Counted from the first letter of the stretch, positions 1-9,343 are shown. The stretch is DNA of 64,000 bases from Oricola cellulosilytica (GCF_019966575.1 NZ_JAINFK010000003.1:260001-324000); one strand, 5' to 3'. The notes: a model not told the origin generated them from the sequence alone. Numbers and translations are program-made.

Positions 1-317
1 CGCCATTCTGCGTTTTTTTTCATTTTTTTGCCAGTCGGCCCGGACGCCTTTCTGGCCCTTGCGTTAAGGGCGCGAAGCCGGCTGCGCAGACCACACTGCG
101 AGACCCGGACCACCGTAAGCGAGGACACCCAGAAGCGCGCCGTCGGCGCGGTCCGACGCGAGCGGGCCGAACTCGCCGTCCTCTATGTTGTCCACTCTCG
201 GCGGACTCCTTAAAATATGCCCCCCTATTGACGCTTCCTGTTCATAGGTCCGCGTTGACACATTACGGTCCAAAAGGCATGGAACAGGCGTAAGGGGAAG
301 CCAACATCAAAAGCATA
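1..317. other. Leading 317 bases without a recognisable gene
   Basis: No frame here looks coding. Two T-runs at about 13-28 could be the tail of a terminator for a gene left of the window on the + strand, but the stem, if any, lies outside. The rest is GC-rich leader of the M23 gene. TTGACA stands at 255-260, without a convincing -10 hexamer at the right distance. Confidence 0.5.
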
Positions 318-2291
318 ATGGCAATCACGCATTCCGCCGGACCGCAATCCCGGAGCATTGACGTCGGAAATGAGCCGCCGCTCCTCGGTGCGGGACGGAA
401 ACGCGTGCCGGATCGGCGAGAGGTTTCTCTCAGATGGTTGAGCGGCACCGCCCTCACCGGACTGACGTCCACGGTTCTGATGGGTGCCGCCTTGTTTGCC
501 GCCTTGGACGGCCGTGAACTTTTGGCCACGCCTGCAGAAGTGGCCAGCGCCGACGTTTTGGATGCTTTCGGCAACCGGGATTTGGGGGAAAAGGGCGCGC
601 GTGTATACAAGGCGGCCGCCTTCATTTCCGAACCCACAGACCGCCGGCGCATGAGCGTCTCGACGGTCACCCGACAGGGTGACGGCGACGTAATTCGCAC
701 CAAGCCGTTTGAACACGTGAAGATCGCACTTGCAGCAAATCACAAGACCGACCGAGCCTTTCCGCCATTCGATCCGCTCAACATCTTCTCCGATAATGAG
801 GAGGCCGGGGGCGTTGTCGACGATGTCGAGCAAAGTCTCATTTACGGCGCGACGGTCGAAACCGAGGTCAGCATCTGGACTGCGGATTTCGACTTCAGCA
901 AGGACATCCCCTCGAACGCCTTGGCGCTCAACGATCAGGAAGCCGAGGAAATCGTTCGGGAGACGGCGGCTATATTGACGGATGGCACGGTGCAGCTCGC
1001 ATCGCTGCACTATGTGGATCCCTTGCGTTTCGGGGTCGACGACATCGGACTGGCCGCTCTTGGACTGGCCGCCACAGCCCGTGTGATTCCCCAAAACATG
1101 ACCGTCGCACCGCGCCAGGACAACACGGTAGAATTCCCCGTTTTTGAGGAAGACCTGATCGAGATGACCTCCACGATGGAAATCGCCGCGGTCCTCGGGT
1201 CAACCGGATATGGCCGGGCTGCTTCCATGGCCGAAGCCTTGGAAACGCTGCTGAAGACCAAGTCGCTAAAGTCCGGCCACGCCATCCGGCTCGGGCTGCA
1301 GGATGGCCCGGCCGGTAAGGACATCGTGCGGGCATCGGTCTATTCCGGCCCGAACCACCAGCTGACGATCGCGCTGAATGACAGGATGCAGTATGTCCCG
1401 GCGCCCGAACCGGTTGGTTCGGGGATCATGAGCGACCGCGAAGGCGACGAGATGGCTCCGGTTCTGGCGAGCCGTGATCTGCCAAGCGCCTATAACGCGA
1501 TATACCGCGGCGTCCTCGCCTACGATCTGCCGGAGGAGATGGCGGCGCAGATCGTCCGCATGGTTGCCGCCGATGTCGACTTCCAGAGCGCGATTCGACC
1601 AACGGACCGGCTGGAGCTGTTTTTCTCACTGCCGGAAGAAGCGGTGGCGGAGGAAGAAGATCACGAGCTCCTTTTCGTGGAGGCCGACTTCGGCGGAACA
1701 ACCCGCACCTACTATCGCTACCGCTCATCCGATGGAACGGTCGACTATTACGATCCGGAGGGACGCAGCGCCCGCCAGTTCCTGCTCCGCAACCCTGTAC
1801 CGAACGGGAAATTCCGCTCGGCCTTCGGCATGAGGAAACATCCAATCCTCGGTTATTCGAAGATGCACTGGGGGGTCGATTGGTCGGCGCCGCGCGGCAC
1901 TCCGATAATCTCCCCGGGCGCCGGGGTTGTGAAGAAGGCGGGGTGGTCGAGCGGTTACGGCAAACAGACTCTGCTTAAGCATGCAAACGGCTACGAGACC
2001 TCGTTCTCGCATCAAACGGCGTTTGCGAAGGGCATACGTGAGGGTGCCCGCGTCCGCCAGGGACAGGTGATCGGTTATGTCGGCACCACCGGCCTTTCGA
2101 CCGGTCCGCACCTTCACTACGAGATGCGGGTGAACGGCAATCGCGTTGACCCGCTTCGAGTCCGACTTCCCAAGGGGCGGGTTCTTGCCGGCGATGATCT
2201 TCAGGCCTTCAGCCGCGAACGCGACCGCATCAATGCCTTGCTGCAGAAAGAGACGCCCGACGGGACGGTTGTCGCGCAAGTCGACGGCTAG
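318..2291 (+). CDS. M23 family murein endopeptidase, membrane anchored
   Basis: Predicted zinc endopeptidase that cuts peptide bonds in periplasmic peptidoglycan during wall remodelling. A single hydrophobic segment at about residues 42-66 should anchor it in the inner membrane. Residues of about 70-480 show no domain I can name. The M23 (LytM) domain lies at about 490-620, with zinc ligands H517 and D521 in HWGVD and H598/H600 in GPHLHYE. At 657 residues it is long for the family because of the N-terminal region. ATG is the only start after an in-frame TAA at 291-293, and AAGGGGAAG at 292-300 is a rather distant ribosome site. The 3' end overlaps the convergent MFS gene by 4 bases. The domain call is firm; the cleaved bond is inferred. 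Confidence 0.9.
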   Translation: MAITHSAGPQSRSIDVGNEPPLLGAGRKRVPDRREVSLRWLSGTALTGLTSTVLMGAALFAALDGRELLATPAEVASADVLDAFGNRDLGEKGARVYKAAAFISEPTDRRRMSVSTVTRQGDGDVIRTKPFEHVKIALAANHKTDRAFPPFDPLNIFSDNEEAGGVVDDVEQSLIYGATVETEVSIWTADFDFSKDIPSNALALNDQEAEEIVRETAAILTDGTVQLASLHYVDPLRFGVDDIGLAALGLAATARVIPQNMTVAPRQDNTVEFPVFEEDLIEMTSTMEIAAVLGSTGYGRAASMAEALETLLKTKSLKSGHAIRLGLQDGPAGKDIVRASVYSGPNHQLTIALNDRMQYVPAPEPVGSGIMSDREGDEMAPVLASRDLPSAYNAIYRGVLAYDLPEEMAAQIVRMVAADVDFQSAIRPTDRLELFFSLPEEAVAEEEDHELLFVEADFGGTTRTYYRYRSSDGTVDYYDPEGRSARQFLLRNPVPNGKFRSAFGMRKHPILGYSKMHWGVDWSAPRGTPIISPGAGVVKKAGWSSGYGKQTLLKHANGYETSFSHQTAFAKGIREGARVRQGQVIGYVGTTGLSTGPHLHYEMRVNGNRVDPLRVRLPKGRVLAGDDLQAFSRERDRINALLQKETPDGTVVAQVDG

Positions 2292-3835
2292 CCGGCCTCA
2301 GTTTGCCGCGCGGCCTCCCCTCTCGGTCCATGCCCGAGCGTGATCCAGGCGATGGCCGCCGACGCCAACGACATCGCCCCCACGATTGTCGCGATCAATG
2401 CGAAAGCGCGGTTGGTCGCAGCCTGATGGGCCGCTTCGGCGCCCGCATCGCCTAAGAAGAGTGAGCCAAAGGAGACACCTGACAACGCGGCTGCCTCACC
2501 GCTCGCTTCCACGCTCGAATCATAAGCGGTGGCGGCGACCAGACCCATCGACGCGACCGCGACCAATCCGGCGACACGCGAGATCGCGTTATTGACTCCC
2601 GAGGCCGTGCCGGTGTCGTCATCGGAGACCGACGTCATCACCGCAGCGGACAGAGGTGAAACGACGAGACCCATGCCGAGACCGCCCGCAAACATGAGCG
2701 GCAGCACCTGGAACCAGAGATCCTGAGACGAAGCGGACCATGCGAGGCCGAAATACGCCAAAGCGACAATCACCGATCCCGCTGTGATCATGGCCGCCGG
2801 TCCAAACCGGTCCGACTGTGCGCCCGCCCAACCCGAAAGCACGGCAATTGATGCTCCGAACGGCACGAATGCGATCGCGGCTTCCGACTCGCTGAAGCCC
2901 CAGACGCCGATCACCGTCATCGGCAGATAAAACAGAACCGCAGACAGGCCGAAATAGAGGAAGAAGGTCAGCACGTTCGCACCCGAAAAGGCAGTGATGC
3001 GAAACAGGTCGAGCGGCACCATCGGCACCTTGGCGCGCATTTCGGCATAGACGAACAGCGAAAGGAAAAGCGCTCCGGCGCCAACGAACAGGATCAGCCT
3101 CGGCGCACCCGGCACAGTGCTCTCGCCCTCCGTGCCCGTCAGCCCATAGGCGAGAAGAAACAGGGAAACCGTGACGAGCGACCCTCCGATCCAGTCGATT
3201 TCGCGTTTTGCTTCCGGCGCGTCGGGCGGCACCCGGAACCACAACATCGCCATCGCCGCCAGCCCGAGTGGCAAATTGATCGCGAAAATCAGCCGCCACG
3301 CCGGCTCGCCGCCCACCGACAGAACGAACCCGCCGAGGACCGGTCCGCCGATCGTCATGAAAGCTGACGCCGAAGCCCATATGCCGATCGCCTTCCCGCG
3401 CTTGTCGGGTGGATATGCCTTAGCGATGATCGCCAAGCTACCGGGAACCATGATCGCCGCGCCCACTCCTTGGATCGCACGGGCACCGATCAGCAAGGGG
3501 GCATTCGGCGCAAGCGCGCATACCAGCGACGCGGCAACGAAAATTGCGATTCCCGCGATGAATGTCCGCCGCAAACCATAGCTGTCGCCAGCCGCGCCAC
3601 CGATCAGGATCAGCGACGACAGGAAAAGCATGTAAGCGTTGGATATCCAGAGAGCTTCCGCCAGCGAAGCCGGCAGGTCCTGCCGGATGGACGGAATTGC
3701 GATCGCGACGACACTTCCGTCGATGAAGCCCATACTCGAAGCGAGAATCGCCGAAATCAGGACGAACCGTCTGCGTTCCCGCGGGCAGAACGTCCGGCTT
3801 CCCGCCGCCCGTACCGTCTGTGCATTCGCATCCAT
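2288..3835 (-). CDS. MFS drug:H+ antiporter, DHA2 (EmrB/QacA) type
   Basis: Inner-membrane secondary transporter, probably a proton-driven multidrug exporter. The 515-residue protein has the many evenly spaced hydrophobic helices of the 14-helix DHA2 group. It carries a first-loop motif GDSYGLRRT and the helix-5 signature GGPVLGG. The frame runs on to a TTG at 3877, but ATG at 3835 is preceded by GGAG and AGGTGG and gives the usual short N-terminus, so I chose it. No membrane-fusion or outer-membrane partner lies next to it. It converges on the M23 gene and stands downstream of the etfA terminator, so it should have its own promoter in 3836-3892. The substrate cannot be read from the sequence. 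Confidence 0.88.
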   Translation of the reverse strand: MDANAQTVRAAGSRTFCPRERRRFVLISAILASSMGFIDGSVVAIAIPSIRQDLPASLAEALWISNAYMLFLSSLILIGGAAGDSYGLRRTFIAGIAIFVAASLVCALAPNAPLLIGARAIQGVGAAIMVPGSLAIIAKAYPPDKRGKAIGIWASASAFMTIGGPVLGGFVLSVGGEPAWRLIFAINLPLGLAAMAMLWFRVPPDAPEAKREIDWIGGSLVTVSLFLLAYGLTGTEGESTVPGAPRLILFVGAGALFLSLFVYAEMRAKVPMVPLDLFRITAFSGANVLTFFLYFGLSAVLFYLPMTVIGVWGFSESEAAIAFVPFGASIAVLSGWAGAQSDRFGPAAMITAGSVIVALAYFGLAWSASSQDLWFQVLPLMFAGGLGMGLVVSPLSAAVMTSVSDDDTGTASGVNNAISRVAGLVAVASMGLVAATAYDSSVEASGEAAALSGVSFGSLFLGDAGAEAAHQAATNRAFALIATIVGAMSLASAAIAWITLGHGPRGEAARQTEAG

Positions 3836-3861
3836 GGCCACCTGCCGATCTCCCGGGCATG

Positions 3862-3895
3862 GTCCAAGCGGTAACAAAGTCCAAGCGGTAACAAA
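3862..3895. repeat. 17-bp tandem duplication between MFS gene and etfA terminator
   Basis: GTCCAAGCGGTAACAAA occurs twice in perfect tandem, at 3862-3878 and 3879-3895. The second copy runs into the A-run that forms the U-tract of the etfA terminator. It looks like a recent slippage or duplication event in the leader of the MFS gene. Confidence 0.85.
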
Positions 3896-3924
3896 AAAGC
3901 CGCCGGCAAGCCAGCCGGCGGCTT
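3893..3924 (-). terminator. Rho-independent terminator of etfBA
   Basis: On the - strand an 11-base-pair perfect stem (arms 3914-3924 and 3897-3907, AAGCCGCCGGC) closes a 6-base loop and is followed by a run of T (complement of the A-run at 3893-3898). It starts 23 bases after the etfA stop codon. Confidence 0.92.
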
Positions 3925-3946
3925 TGGTTCGGTTGCCGTAAGCGGC

Positions 3947-4876
3947 TCAGAGCGCCTTCTCGAACTCCGGCAGAATGTCGAACAGGTCGCCCACCAGACC
4001 ATAGTCGGCGACCTGGAAGATCGGCGCCTCCTCGTCCTTGTTGATGGCCACGATGACCTTCGAGTCCTTCATGCCGGCAAGATGCTGGATCGCTCCTGAG
4101 ATGCCGCAGGCGATATAGAGTTCAGGCGCGACAACCTTGCCGGTCTGTCCGACCTGCCAGTCGTTCGGCGCGTAGCCGGCGTCGACCGCGGCGCGGCTCG
4201 CGCCGATCGCGGCCCCGAGCTTGTCGGCCACGGGCAGCATCACTTCCTCGAACTTCTCCTTCGATCCCAGCGCGCGTCCGCCCGAGATGATGATCTTGGC
4301 GCTCGTCAGTTCCGGCCGGTCGCTCTCCGCGATCCTGTTCTCGACGAAGGAGGAAAGCCCCGGATCGGCCGGCGCTGAGACAGTCGCCACCTCCGCCGAG
4401 CCGCCCTCGCCAGCGCTGTTGAAGGAGGCCGTGCGCACGGTAATGACCTTTTTGGCATCTGTTGCCTGAACGGTCTGGATCGCGTTGCCCGCATAGATTG
4501 GGCGCTTGAACGTGTCGGCGCTGACAACCTCGATAACATCCGAGATCTGCATCACGTCGAGCAGCGCCGCGACGCGCGGCATGATGTTTTTGCCGTTTGT
4601 GGTCGCGGCCGCGATCAGCGTGTCGTAATCGTCCGCCAGCGAGACGATCAGCGCCGCCATTGGTTCGGCGAGTTGCTGCTCCAGCGAAGCATCCTCGGCC
4701 AGTAGCACCTTGGACGCGCCGTCTAGCTTCGCGGCCGCCTCGGCCGCCGCCTTCGCATTGGAACCTGCGACCAGCACATGCACCTCGCCGCCGATGGCAG
4801 ACGCCGCGCTCAGCGCTTTCGCGGTCTGGTCGGAGAGGGTTTCGTTGTCGTGTTCGGCAACAAGAAGAATGGCCAT
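3947..4876 (-). CDS. etfA: Electron transfer flavoprotein subunit alpha
   Basis: FAD-binding large subunit of the EtfAB heterodimer. It collects electrons from acyl-CoA dehydrogenases and related flavoproteins and passes them to ETF:ubiquinone oxidoreductase. At 309 residues it matches the family length. The C-terminal half holds the FAD domain: [10 protein letters not shown], then [20 protein letters not shown] and [14 protein letters not shown] longer frame begins at 4909, but ATG at 4876 follows AAGGAA and gives the typical start [10 protein letters not shown]. It lies 22 bases after etfB in the same transcript and ends before a strong terminator. Likely electron donors in this window are the two acyl-CoA dehydrogenases near 61-63 kb. 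Confidence 0.96.
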   Translation of the reverse strand: MAILLVAEHDNETLSDQTAKALSAASAIGGEVHVLVAGSNAKAAAEAAAKLDGASKVLLAEDASLEQQLAEPMAALIVSLADDYDTLIAAATTNGKNIMPRVAALLDVMQISDVIEVVSADTFKRPIYAGNAIQTVQATDAKKVITVRTASFNSAGEGGSAEVATVSAPADPGLSSFVENRIAESDRPELTSAKIIISGGRALGSKEKFEEVMLPVADKLGAAIGASRAAVDAGYAPNDWQVGQTGKVVAPELYIACGISGAIQHLAGMKDSKVIVAINKDEEAPIFQVADYGLVGDLFDILPEFEKAL

Positions 4877-4898
4877 TTTCGTGTTCCTTCCCGCGTCC

Positions 4899-5648
4899 CT
4901 AGAGGACACCCGCTTCGTTTTTCAGCTTGTCGACGAGTTCCGAGACGCTGCCCACCTTCACGCCTGCCTTGCGGCCTTCGGGCTCTTCCGTCTTCAGCAC
5001 CCTGAGACGCGGGCTCACATCGACGCCGTAATCGGAGGGCGTCTTTTCATCGAGTGGCTTCTTCTTTGCCTTCATGATGTTCGGGAGCGAAGCGTAACGC
5101 GGCTGGTTGAGGCGCAGGTCGGTCGTAACGATTGCCGGCATCGCGAGTGAAACCGTCTGCAGCCCGCCATCGATTTCGCGCGTCACTTTCGCATTCTCGC
5201 CTTCGATCTCGACCTTGGATGCGAAAGTTCCCTGACTCCAGCCGAGCAGCGCAGCCAGCATCTGGCCGGTCTGGTTTGCGTCATCGTCGATCGCCTGCTT
5301 GCCGAGAATTACGAGGCCCGGCTGCTCTTCGTCGACCACACCTTTCAGGATCTTGGCTACCGCCAGCGGCTCGGTCAGCTCGTCGGTCTTGACCAGAATG
5401 CCGCGGTCGGCGCCCATGGCCAGTGCGGTTCGAATGGTTTCCTGTGCCTGCTGCGGCCCGATCGAAACGGCGACGATCTCGGTTGCTTGGCCAGCCTCCT
5501 TCAGCCGGATCGCCTCTTCCACCGCGATTTCGTCAAATGGATTCATCGACATCTTCACATTGGCAAGCTCGACGCCCGAACCGTCTGCCTTCACGCGAAC
5601 CTTGACGTTGTAGTCAACGACCCGCTTGACCGGCACCAAAACCTTCAT
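4899..5648 (-). CDS. etfB: Electron transfer flavoprotein subunit beta
   Basis: Small subunit of the cytosolic electron transfer flavoprotein, carrying the AMP-binding fold and forming the docking surface for dehydrogenases. The 249-residue protein has the family N-terminus [20 protein letters not shown], the [11 protein letters not shown] motif near residue 36, and the recognition-loop region LGKQAIDDD at about 117-125. It is the first gene of the etfBA operon. Its upstream gap of 206 bases contains a perfect palindrome at 5808-5829 that looks like the operator of a MerR-family regulator of acyl-CoA catabolism. Confidence 0.96.
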   Translation of the reverse strand: MKVLVPVKRVVDYNVKVRVKADGSGVELANVKMSMNPFDEIAVEEAIRLKEAGQATEIVAVSIGPQQAQETIRTALAMGADRGILVKTDELTEPLAVAKILKGVVDEEQPGLVILGKQAIDDDANQTGQMLAALLGWSQGTFASKVEIEGENAKVTREIDGGLQTVSLAMPAIVTTDLRLNQPRYASLPNIMKAKKKPLDEKTPSDYGVDVSPRLRVLKTEEPEGRKAGVKVGSVSELVDKLKNEAGVL

Positions 5649-5807
5649 TGCTCTTCACTCCCATGCTTTTCGCCGCAATCCATACGGACGCAGCGGCTGC
5701 GCGGCTTGCGCAAACTCGACATTTCCCGTCGGCACGGGAATGCCGTTTTCTTGCCCATGCGGCAAGTCCCTTTTCGGACAAGCCCTGAACCTCCGTACAC
5801 GAACTAA

Positions 5808-5829
5808 TTGACGTTTACGTGAACGTCAA
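5808..5829 (-). promoter_or_regulatory. Palindromic operator upstream of etfBA (LiuR-like)
   Basis: TTGACGTT and AACGTCAA form perfect 8-base arms around TACGTG, giving three ACGT units at even spacing. The site lies about 160 bases before etfB. The rhomboid gene on the other side only ends nearby, so etfBA is the natural target. On the - strand TTGACG at its edge can serve as a -35 with TAGTTC 17 bases on, so the palindrome fills the promoter spacer, as MerR-type operators do. It resembles, from memory, LiuR sites of branched-chain acyl-CoA catabolism. The regulator itself is not in this window. Confidence 0.6.
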
Positions 5830-5854
5830 CAACCTCTTCCTGCACGCGCCTGCC

Positions 5855-6628
5855 TTACCCGCGGCCCCATGGTCTGGGCGGCGCGGATCGAGGGTTCTCG
5901 CGCGCGGCGGTTGTCCCGACCGTGACCGCGCGCGGAGTGACTATCCTCCGGTCGAACAACGGCACACCGCGTCGTCGCATGACAAGAACCAGCGCCATCC
6001 CGGTGAGGACCCCGCCCACATGCGCCGCCCATGAGATTTCATCATCCGGATAGAGAACGATTGCGGCCATTTGGTATCCGACCCACAATACCAGCGGGAT
6101 GAATGCCGGCAGCCGCAGCGGGATACGCCCGAAAGCGAGCACCCAGATCAGCACCTTCGGATGCAGTAGCAGATAGGCGCCGATGACGCCCGAAATGGCA
6201 CCTGAGGCACCAATGAGCGGCGCCTCCGAAGTGGGAAGAAGCAGTCCGTGGGCCAGAGCGCCCGCCGCCGCGCAAAGCAGGTAAAAGGCAAGAAAGCGAA
6301 AGTGCCCGAGCGCATCCTCGACATTGTCGCCGAACACCCAGAGAAACAGCATATTGGTTCCAAGATGCATGAACCCGGAGTGCAGGAAGGCGTGCGACAC
6401 GAGTGACAGCTCTTCAGGGATCAGCACTGCCTCGGGCGGCAGTTCGGCGAAATCGTTCACCACGGCCGGGATGTAGCCAAGCGAGAAAACGGCAGCGTTG
6501 TGGAATCCCGGAACGAAATCGAGATTGAAGGCAAGATAGACAAGCACGTTTACCGCGATCAGCGCCAGCGTCACATACTGCAGCTTGATGTGCTTCAGCT
6601 GATTGGCGTCATGCAGCGGGATGAACAT
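5855..6628 (-). CDS. Rhomboid family intramembrane serine protease
   Basis: Polytopic inner-membrane protein that cleaves transmembrane helices of substrate proteins. Counting from ATG 6628 it has 257 residues, with six or so hydrophobic segments. The catalytic serine is S142 in GASG, and the partner histidine is H203 in SWAAHVGG, so the dyad is intact. Another family motif, HSGFMHLGTNMLFLWVFGDN, lies at about 83-102. The frame continues to 6748, but the extra 40 residues are arginine-rich and unlike the family. The start MFIPLHDANQ is typical of rhizobial homologues, though no strong ribosome site precedes it. It is divergent from the MarR-GNAT gene. Substrates are unknown. Confidence 0.9.
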   Translation of the reverse strand: MFIPLHDANQLKHIKLQYVTLALIAVNVLVYLAFNLDFVPGFHNAAVFSLGYIPAVVNDFAELPPEAVLIPEELSLVSHAFLHSGFMHLGTNMLFLWVFGDNVEDALGHFRFLAFYLLCAAAGALAHGLLLPTSEAPLIGASGAISGVIGAYLLLHPKVLIWVLAFGRIPLRLPAFIPLVLWVGYQMAAIVLYPDDEISWAAHVGGVLTGMALVLVMRRRGVPLFDRRIVTPRAVTVGTTAARENPRSAPPRPWGRG

Positions 6629-6741
6629 GGTGGGCGGCGACTCGATCGGAAAGCGATATCCGTTCCTAGCGGTTTTGGCACGTGGCCTACAAGGTGGCCC
6701 GCGACCTGCTCGAAACCGTGGGGACCGAAGCAATGTTTTTC

Positions 6742-6773
6742 TTGTCAACGCAATTTATCTGACTAAAGTCAGA
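6742..6773 (+). promoter_or_regulatory. Putative promoter with overlapping operator palindrome of the MarR-GNAT gene
   Basis: TCTGACT and AGTCAGA form a perfect inverted repeat with a 2-base centre at 6758-6773, four bases before the ATG at 6778. TTGTCA at 6742-6747 and TAAAGT at 6764-6769, 16 bases apart, could be the promoter, which would put the transcript start at or next to the ATG. The palindrome would cover the -10, so the MarR domain of the encoded protein is the obvious autorepressor. Confidence 0.5.
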
Positions 6774-6777
6774 GATC

Positions 6778-7662
6778 ATGACGACGATTGATCCCGTTGC
6801 CCGTTTCCGCCGCTTCAGCCGCGCCGTGACGATGGAGGTCGGCGCGCTCGACACCTCGTTTCTGGGCCGCGGACGGCCGCTCGGCGCCGCGCGGCTTTTG
6901 AATGCGGTGGGTCAGGGGCGATCCGACGTGTCTGACATTCGCGACTACCTCGGGCTGGATTCCGGATTGGCGAGTCGCCTCCTCCGCGGGCTGGAGGAGG
7001 ACGGGCTCGTGGTGACACTGCGGCATTCGCGAGATGCTCGCCGCCGCATCATTGAACTGACGGAGGCGGGCCGGCGGGAGTTTGCGGCCTATGAGAGGTT
7101 GTCCAATCAGCGCGCCGAACGTTTTCTCGGTAGTCACCCGAATCCGGATGCGCTGCTCGAGGCGATGGATCTTGTGGCATCAGCCATTGGCCGCGACAAC
7201 ATCTCCCTTGCGGAGACCAATCCGGAAAGTACGGACGCACGATACTGCTTGGAGGCGTATTATGCGGAGCTGGCGCGTCGTTTCGAGGAAGGCTTCGAGG
7301 TCGCACGATCTCGCGATCCCGAGGCCTCGGACATGGTCCGCCCGCGCGGAGCGTTTATCGTGGCGGAGTCCGACGGACTGCCAGTAGGGTGCGTCGGTCT
7401 GAAGGGCAGCGGCGGCCAGATCGCGGAAGTCAAGCGGCTCTGGGTCGCCCCTTGCGCGCGCGGCCTGGGACTGGCCAGGCACCTGATGGCCGCCGCGGAG
7501 GATGCCGCCTTGAGCCTTTCAATCACCACGTTGCGACTCGACACGAATAAGGCCCTTCCCGAGGCGATCCACCTCTATCGGAATACGGGCTGGACAGAGA
7601 TCGACCGCTTCAACGACGACCCCTATCCGGATTTCTTCTTCGAGAAGCGCTTAACGCCGTAG
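6778..7662 (+). CDS. MarR-type regulator fused to GNAT acetyltransferase
   Basis: Two-domain protein of 294 residues. Residues of about 1-145 are a winged-helix MarR DNA-binding module: a helix-turn-helix around DIRDYLGLDSGLASRLLRGL, then the wing with SRDARRRIIELTEAG. Residues of about 150-292 are a GNAT domain, with the acetyl-CoA loop at VKRLWVAPCARGLGLARHLM. Such fusions are known as bifunctional regulator/acetyltransferases, usually without a known substrate. The ATG directly follows a palindrome and has no good Shine-Dalgarno sequence, so translation may be leaderless. It converges with the cobalamin adenosyltransferase gene, 6 bases apart. Confidence 0.9.
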   Translation: MTTIDPVARFRRFSRAVTMEVGALDTSFLGRGRPLGAARLLNAVGQGRSDVSDIRDYLGLDSGLASRLLRGLEEDGLVVTLRHSRDARRRIIELTEAGRREFAAYERLSNQRAERFLGSHPNPDALLEAMDLVASAIGRDNISLAETNPESTDARYCLEAYYAELARRFEEGFEVARSRDPEASDMVRPRGAFIVAESDGLPVGCVGLKGSGGQIAEVKRLWVAPCARGLGLARHLMAAAEDAALSLSITTLRLDTNKALPEAIHLYRNTGWTEIDRFNDDPYPDFFFEKRLTP

Positions 7663-7668
7663 GAAGAG

Positions 7669-8250
7669 TTAGCGGTTTTCGCCCGGTACCCACAGCACAT
7701 CCCGGCCGCCCTTTTTGTTGACCGCGCGTGCCGCAACGAACAGGAAGTCGGACACCCGATTGATATATTTGAGCGCTTCTGCGTTGACTTGCTCGCCGGG
7801 CTTTTCCGCTAGTTCGACCATCACCCGCTCGGCGCGTCGTGCCACCGTGCGGGCCAAATGCAGCGCGGCGGCAGCCTCCGTCCCGCCGGGCAGAATAAAG
7901 GAACGCAGCGGGCTGAGATCGGCGTTCAGCGTATCGATGTCGTTCTCGATACGCGCAACTTGCGACTGGATGATGCGAAGCGGCTCGTAAGGCGGCTTTT
8001 CGCCCGTTTGGGGCGTCGCCAGGTCGGCGCCGAGATCGAACAAATCGTTCTGGATGCGCGACAGCATCGCGTCGATCTCCGCATGGCCCTTGGCCGTCTC
8101 AATGCGAGCGAGACCGATGCAGGCATTCGCCTCGTCGACAGTTCCGTAGGCTTCGACGCGGATATCGTGCTTCAGGCGCCGTTCCCCGGACCCGAGCCCG
8201 GTCGTGCCGTCATCGCCAGTCTTCGTGTAGATCTTGTTGAGCACGACCAT
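7669..8250 (-). CDS. ATP:cob(I)alamin adenosyltransferase, PduO type
   Basis: Transfers the adenosyl group of ATP to cob(I)alamin to form adenosylcobalamin, the cofactor of methylmalonyl-CoA mutase and related enzymes. The 193 residues show the PduO signature: the N-terminal ATP motif YTKTGDDGTTGL at 8-19, then RSFILPGG near 116-123, and the C-terminal RVSDFLFVAAR segment with the substrate arginines. It is cytosolic and trimeric in the family. The start MVVLNKIYTK is typical. It lies 9 bases after the small HIG1-type gene on the same strand, so they are probably co-transcribed. Confidence 0.95.
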   Translation of the reverse strand: MVVLNKIYTKTGDDGTTGLGSGERRLKHDIRVEAYGTVDEANACIGLARIETAKGHAEIDAMLSRIQNDLFDLGADLATPQTGEKPPYEPLRIIQSQVARIENDIDTLNADLSPLRSFILPGGTEAAAALHLARTVARRAERVMVELAEKPGEQVNAEALKYINRVSDFLFVAARAVNKKGGRDVLWVPGENR

Positions 8251-8259
8251 GAATCATTC

Positions 8260-8463
8260 CTATCCTGCACCGCCCGACCGGGCGATCCAGATACCGATCA
8301 CGATGACCACAACGGCAACGAACTGCAGAAATACGCGAAGCTGCATCATCTTGTTGGAAAAATTCCCGTCGCCGCTGCGCATCATGTTTCGCAGACCGAC
8401 CATCAGCGTGGCAGCAACAGCAAGCATGACCGCCAAAGCTAGATAAAAAAGCACATCAGACAT
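8260..8463 (-). CDS. Twin transmembrane protein, HIG1 domain
   Basis: Small membrane protein of 67 residues with two hydrophobic helices (about 4-24 and 45-62) joined by a basic loop, RNMMRSGDGNFSNKMMQLRV. This is the hypoxia-induced-protein (HIG1_N) pattern common in alphaproteobacteria. Mitochondrial relatives assist respiratory supercomplexes; the bacterial role is not established. It stands first in a two-gene unit with the cobalamin adenosyltransferase. Confidence 0.85.
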   Translation of the reverse strand: MSDVLFYLALAVMLAVAATLMVGLRNMMRSGDGNFSNKMMQLRVFLQFVAVVVIVIGIWIARSGGAG

Positions 8464-8509
8464 AGTGAACGTCCATGAGTTTCGTCAAACCGCTTCCGTG
8501 CACCCTTAC

Positions 8510-9343
8510 CTAGGCTCGTGCCGCGACGAGTCTATAGAAAAGGTCGGTGGGAAGCAGCCACTTTCCGAGCGCGGCGATGCGGGTTTGCGGCGTGACATGA
8601 TATCGAGATTGCGGCCTTGCAGCCGTCAGGGCGTGGCTCAGTGCGCGATAGACCGAGGCCAGCGCGCGCCCCTTGTCGTCGGGGGTGCCGCCGGCCTCGA
8701 GTTGCGCAATCCGCTTTCCGTAGGCAGCGGCATGCACGCTGCCCTCCAGGTCGATATACTTGCGGGCGTATCGCAGCGCATTGGCGGCGATCATGGATGG
8801 AACCGGTCCTGGCTCGATTAGCGAAACATGAAGGCCACTGCCCAGCAATTCCATGCGCTGCGTCAGCATGAGACCCTCGATCGCGTATTTCGAAGCGACA
8901 TAGGCGCCCCGGAGCGGCGCCGGTACAAATCCCAGTACCGAGGAACAATGGATGATCCGGCCGTGCCCTTGGCGGCGCATCACCGGAACGGCAAGCGACG
9001 TCAGTTCGTGCCAGCCGAAGAAATTCGCGTCGAATTGCTCACGAAGCGCCGCGATCGGCAGATCTTCCACTGCCCCCGGCTGGCTGTAGGCGCCGTTATT
9101 GTAAAGCGCGTCTAGCCTGCCGCCCGTCGCGTTCATCACCTTCTCGAAAGCCGCCGCAATCGAATCGGGTTCGCGGTAGTCGAGATAGACTGTCTCGAAT
9201 CCCTCTCCGGCAAGCCGCGCTAGATCGGCCTCCTTGCGCGCGGACGCGAACACGCGGTACCCGTCTTCACGAAGGCGGCGGGAACAGTAGCGTCCGATGC
9301 CCGTTGAACAACCGGTGATTAGAATTGCTGAACTGTGTGGCAT
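8510..9343 (-). CDS. Short-chain dehydrogenase/reductase (SDR)
   Basis: NAD(P)-dependent oxidoreductase of the classical SDR fold, 277 residues. The cofactor motif TGCSTGIG is at 10-17, the structural motif NNGA at 82-85, and the catalytic residues are S134/S135, Y148 and K152 (YVASK). A basic residue after the second strand (ASARK) suggests NADP(H). The C-terminal tail of about 40 residues is longer than in minimal SDRs. The substrate cannot be deduced. The gene starts almost head-to-head with the YihY gene, leaving only about 80 bases for both promoters. Confidence 0.9.
   Translation of the reverse strand: MPHSSAILITGCSTGIGRYCSRRLREDGYRVFASARKEADLARLAGEGFETVYLDYREPDSIAAAFEKVMNATGGRLDALYNNGAYSQPGAVEDLPIAALREQFDANFFGWHELTSLAVPVMRRQGHGRIIHCSSVLGFVPAPLRGAYVASKYAIEGLMLTQRMELLGSGLHVSLIEPGPVPSMIAANALRYARKYIDLEGSVHAAAYGKRIAQLEAGGTPDDKGRALASVYRALSHALTAARPQSRYHVTPQTRIAALGKWLLPTDLFYRLVAARA

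Noticed and set aside
255-260. TTGACA as promoter of the M23 gene
   Set aside because: No acceptable -10 hexamer at 16-18 bases; the best candidate, CATGGA, is too weak.
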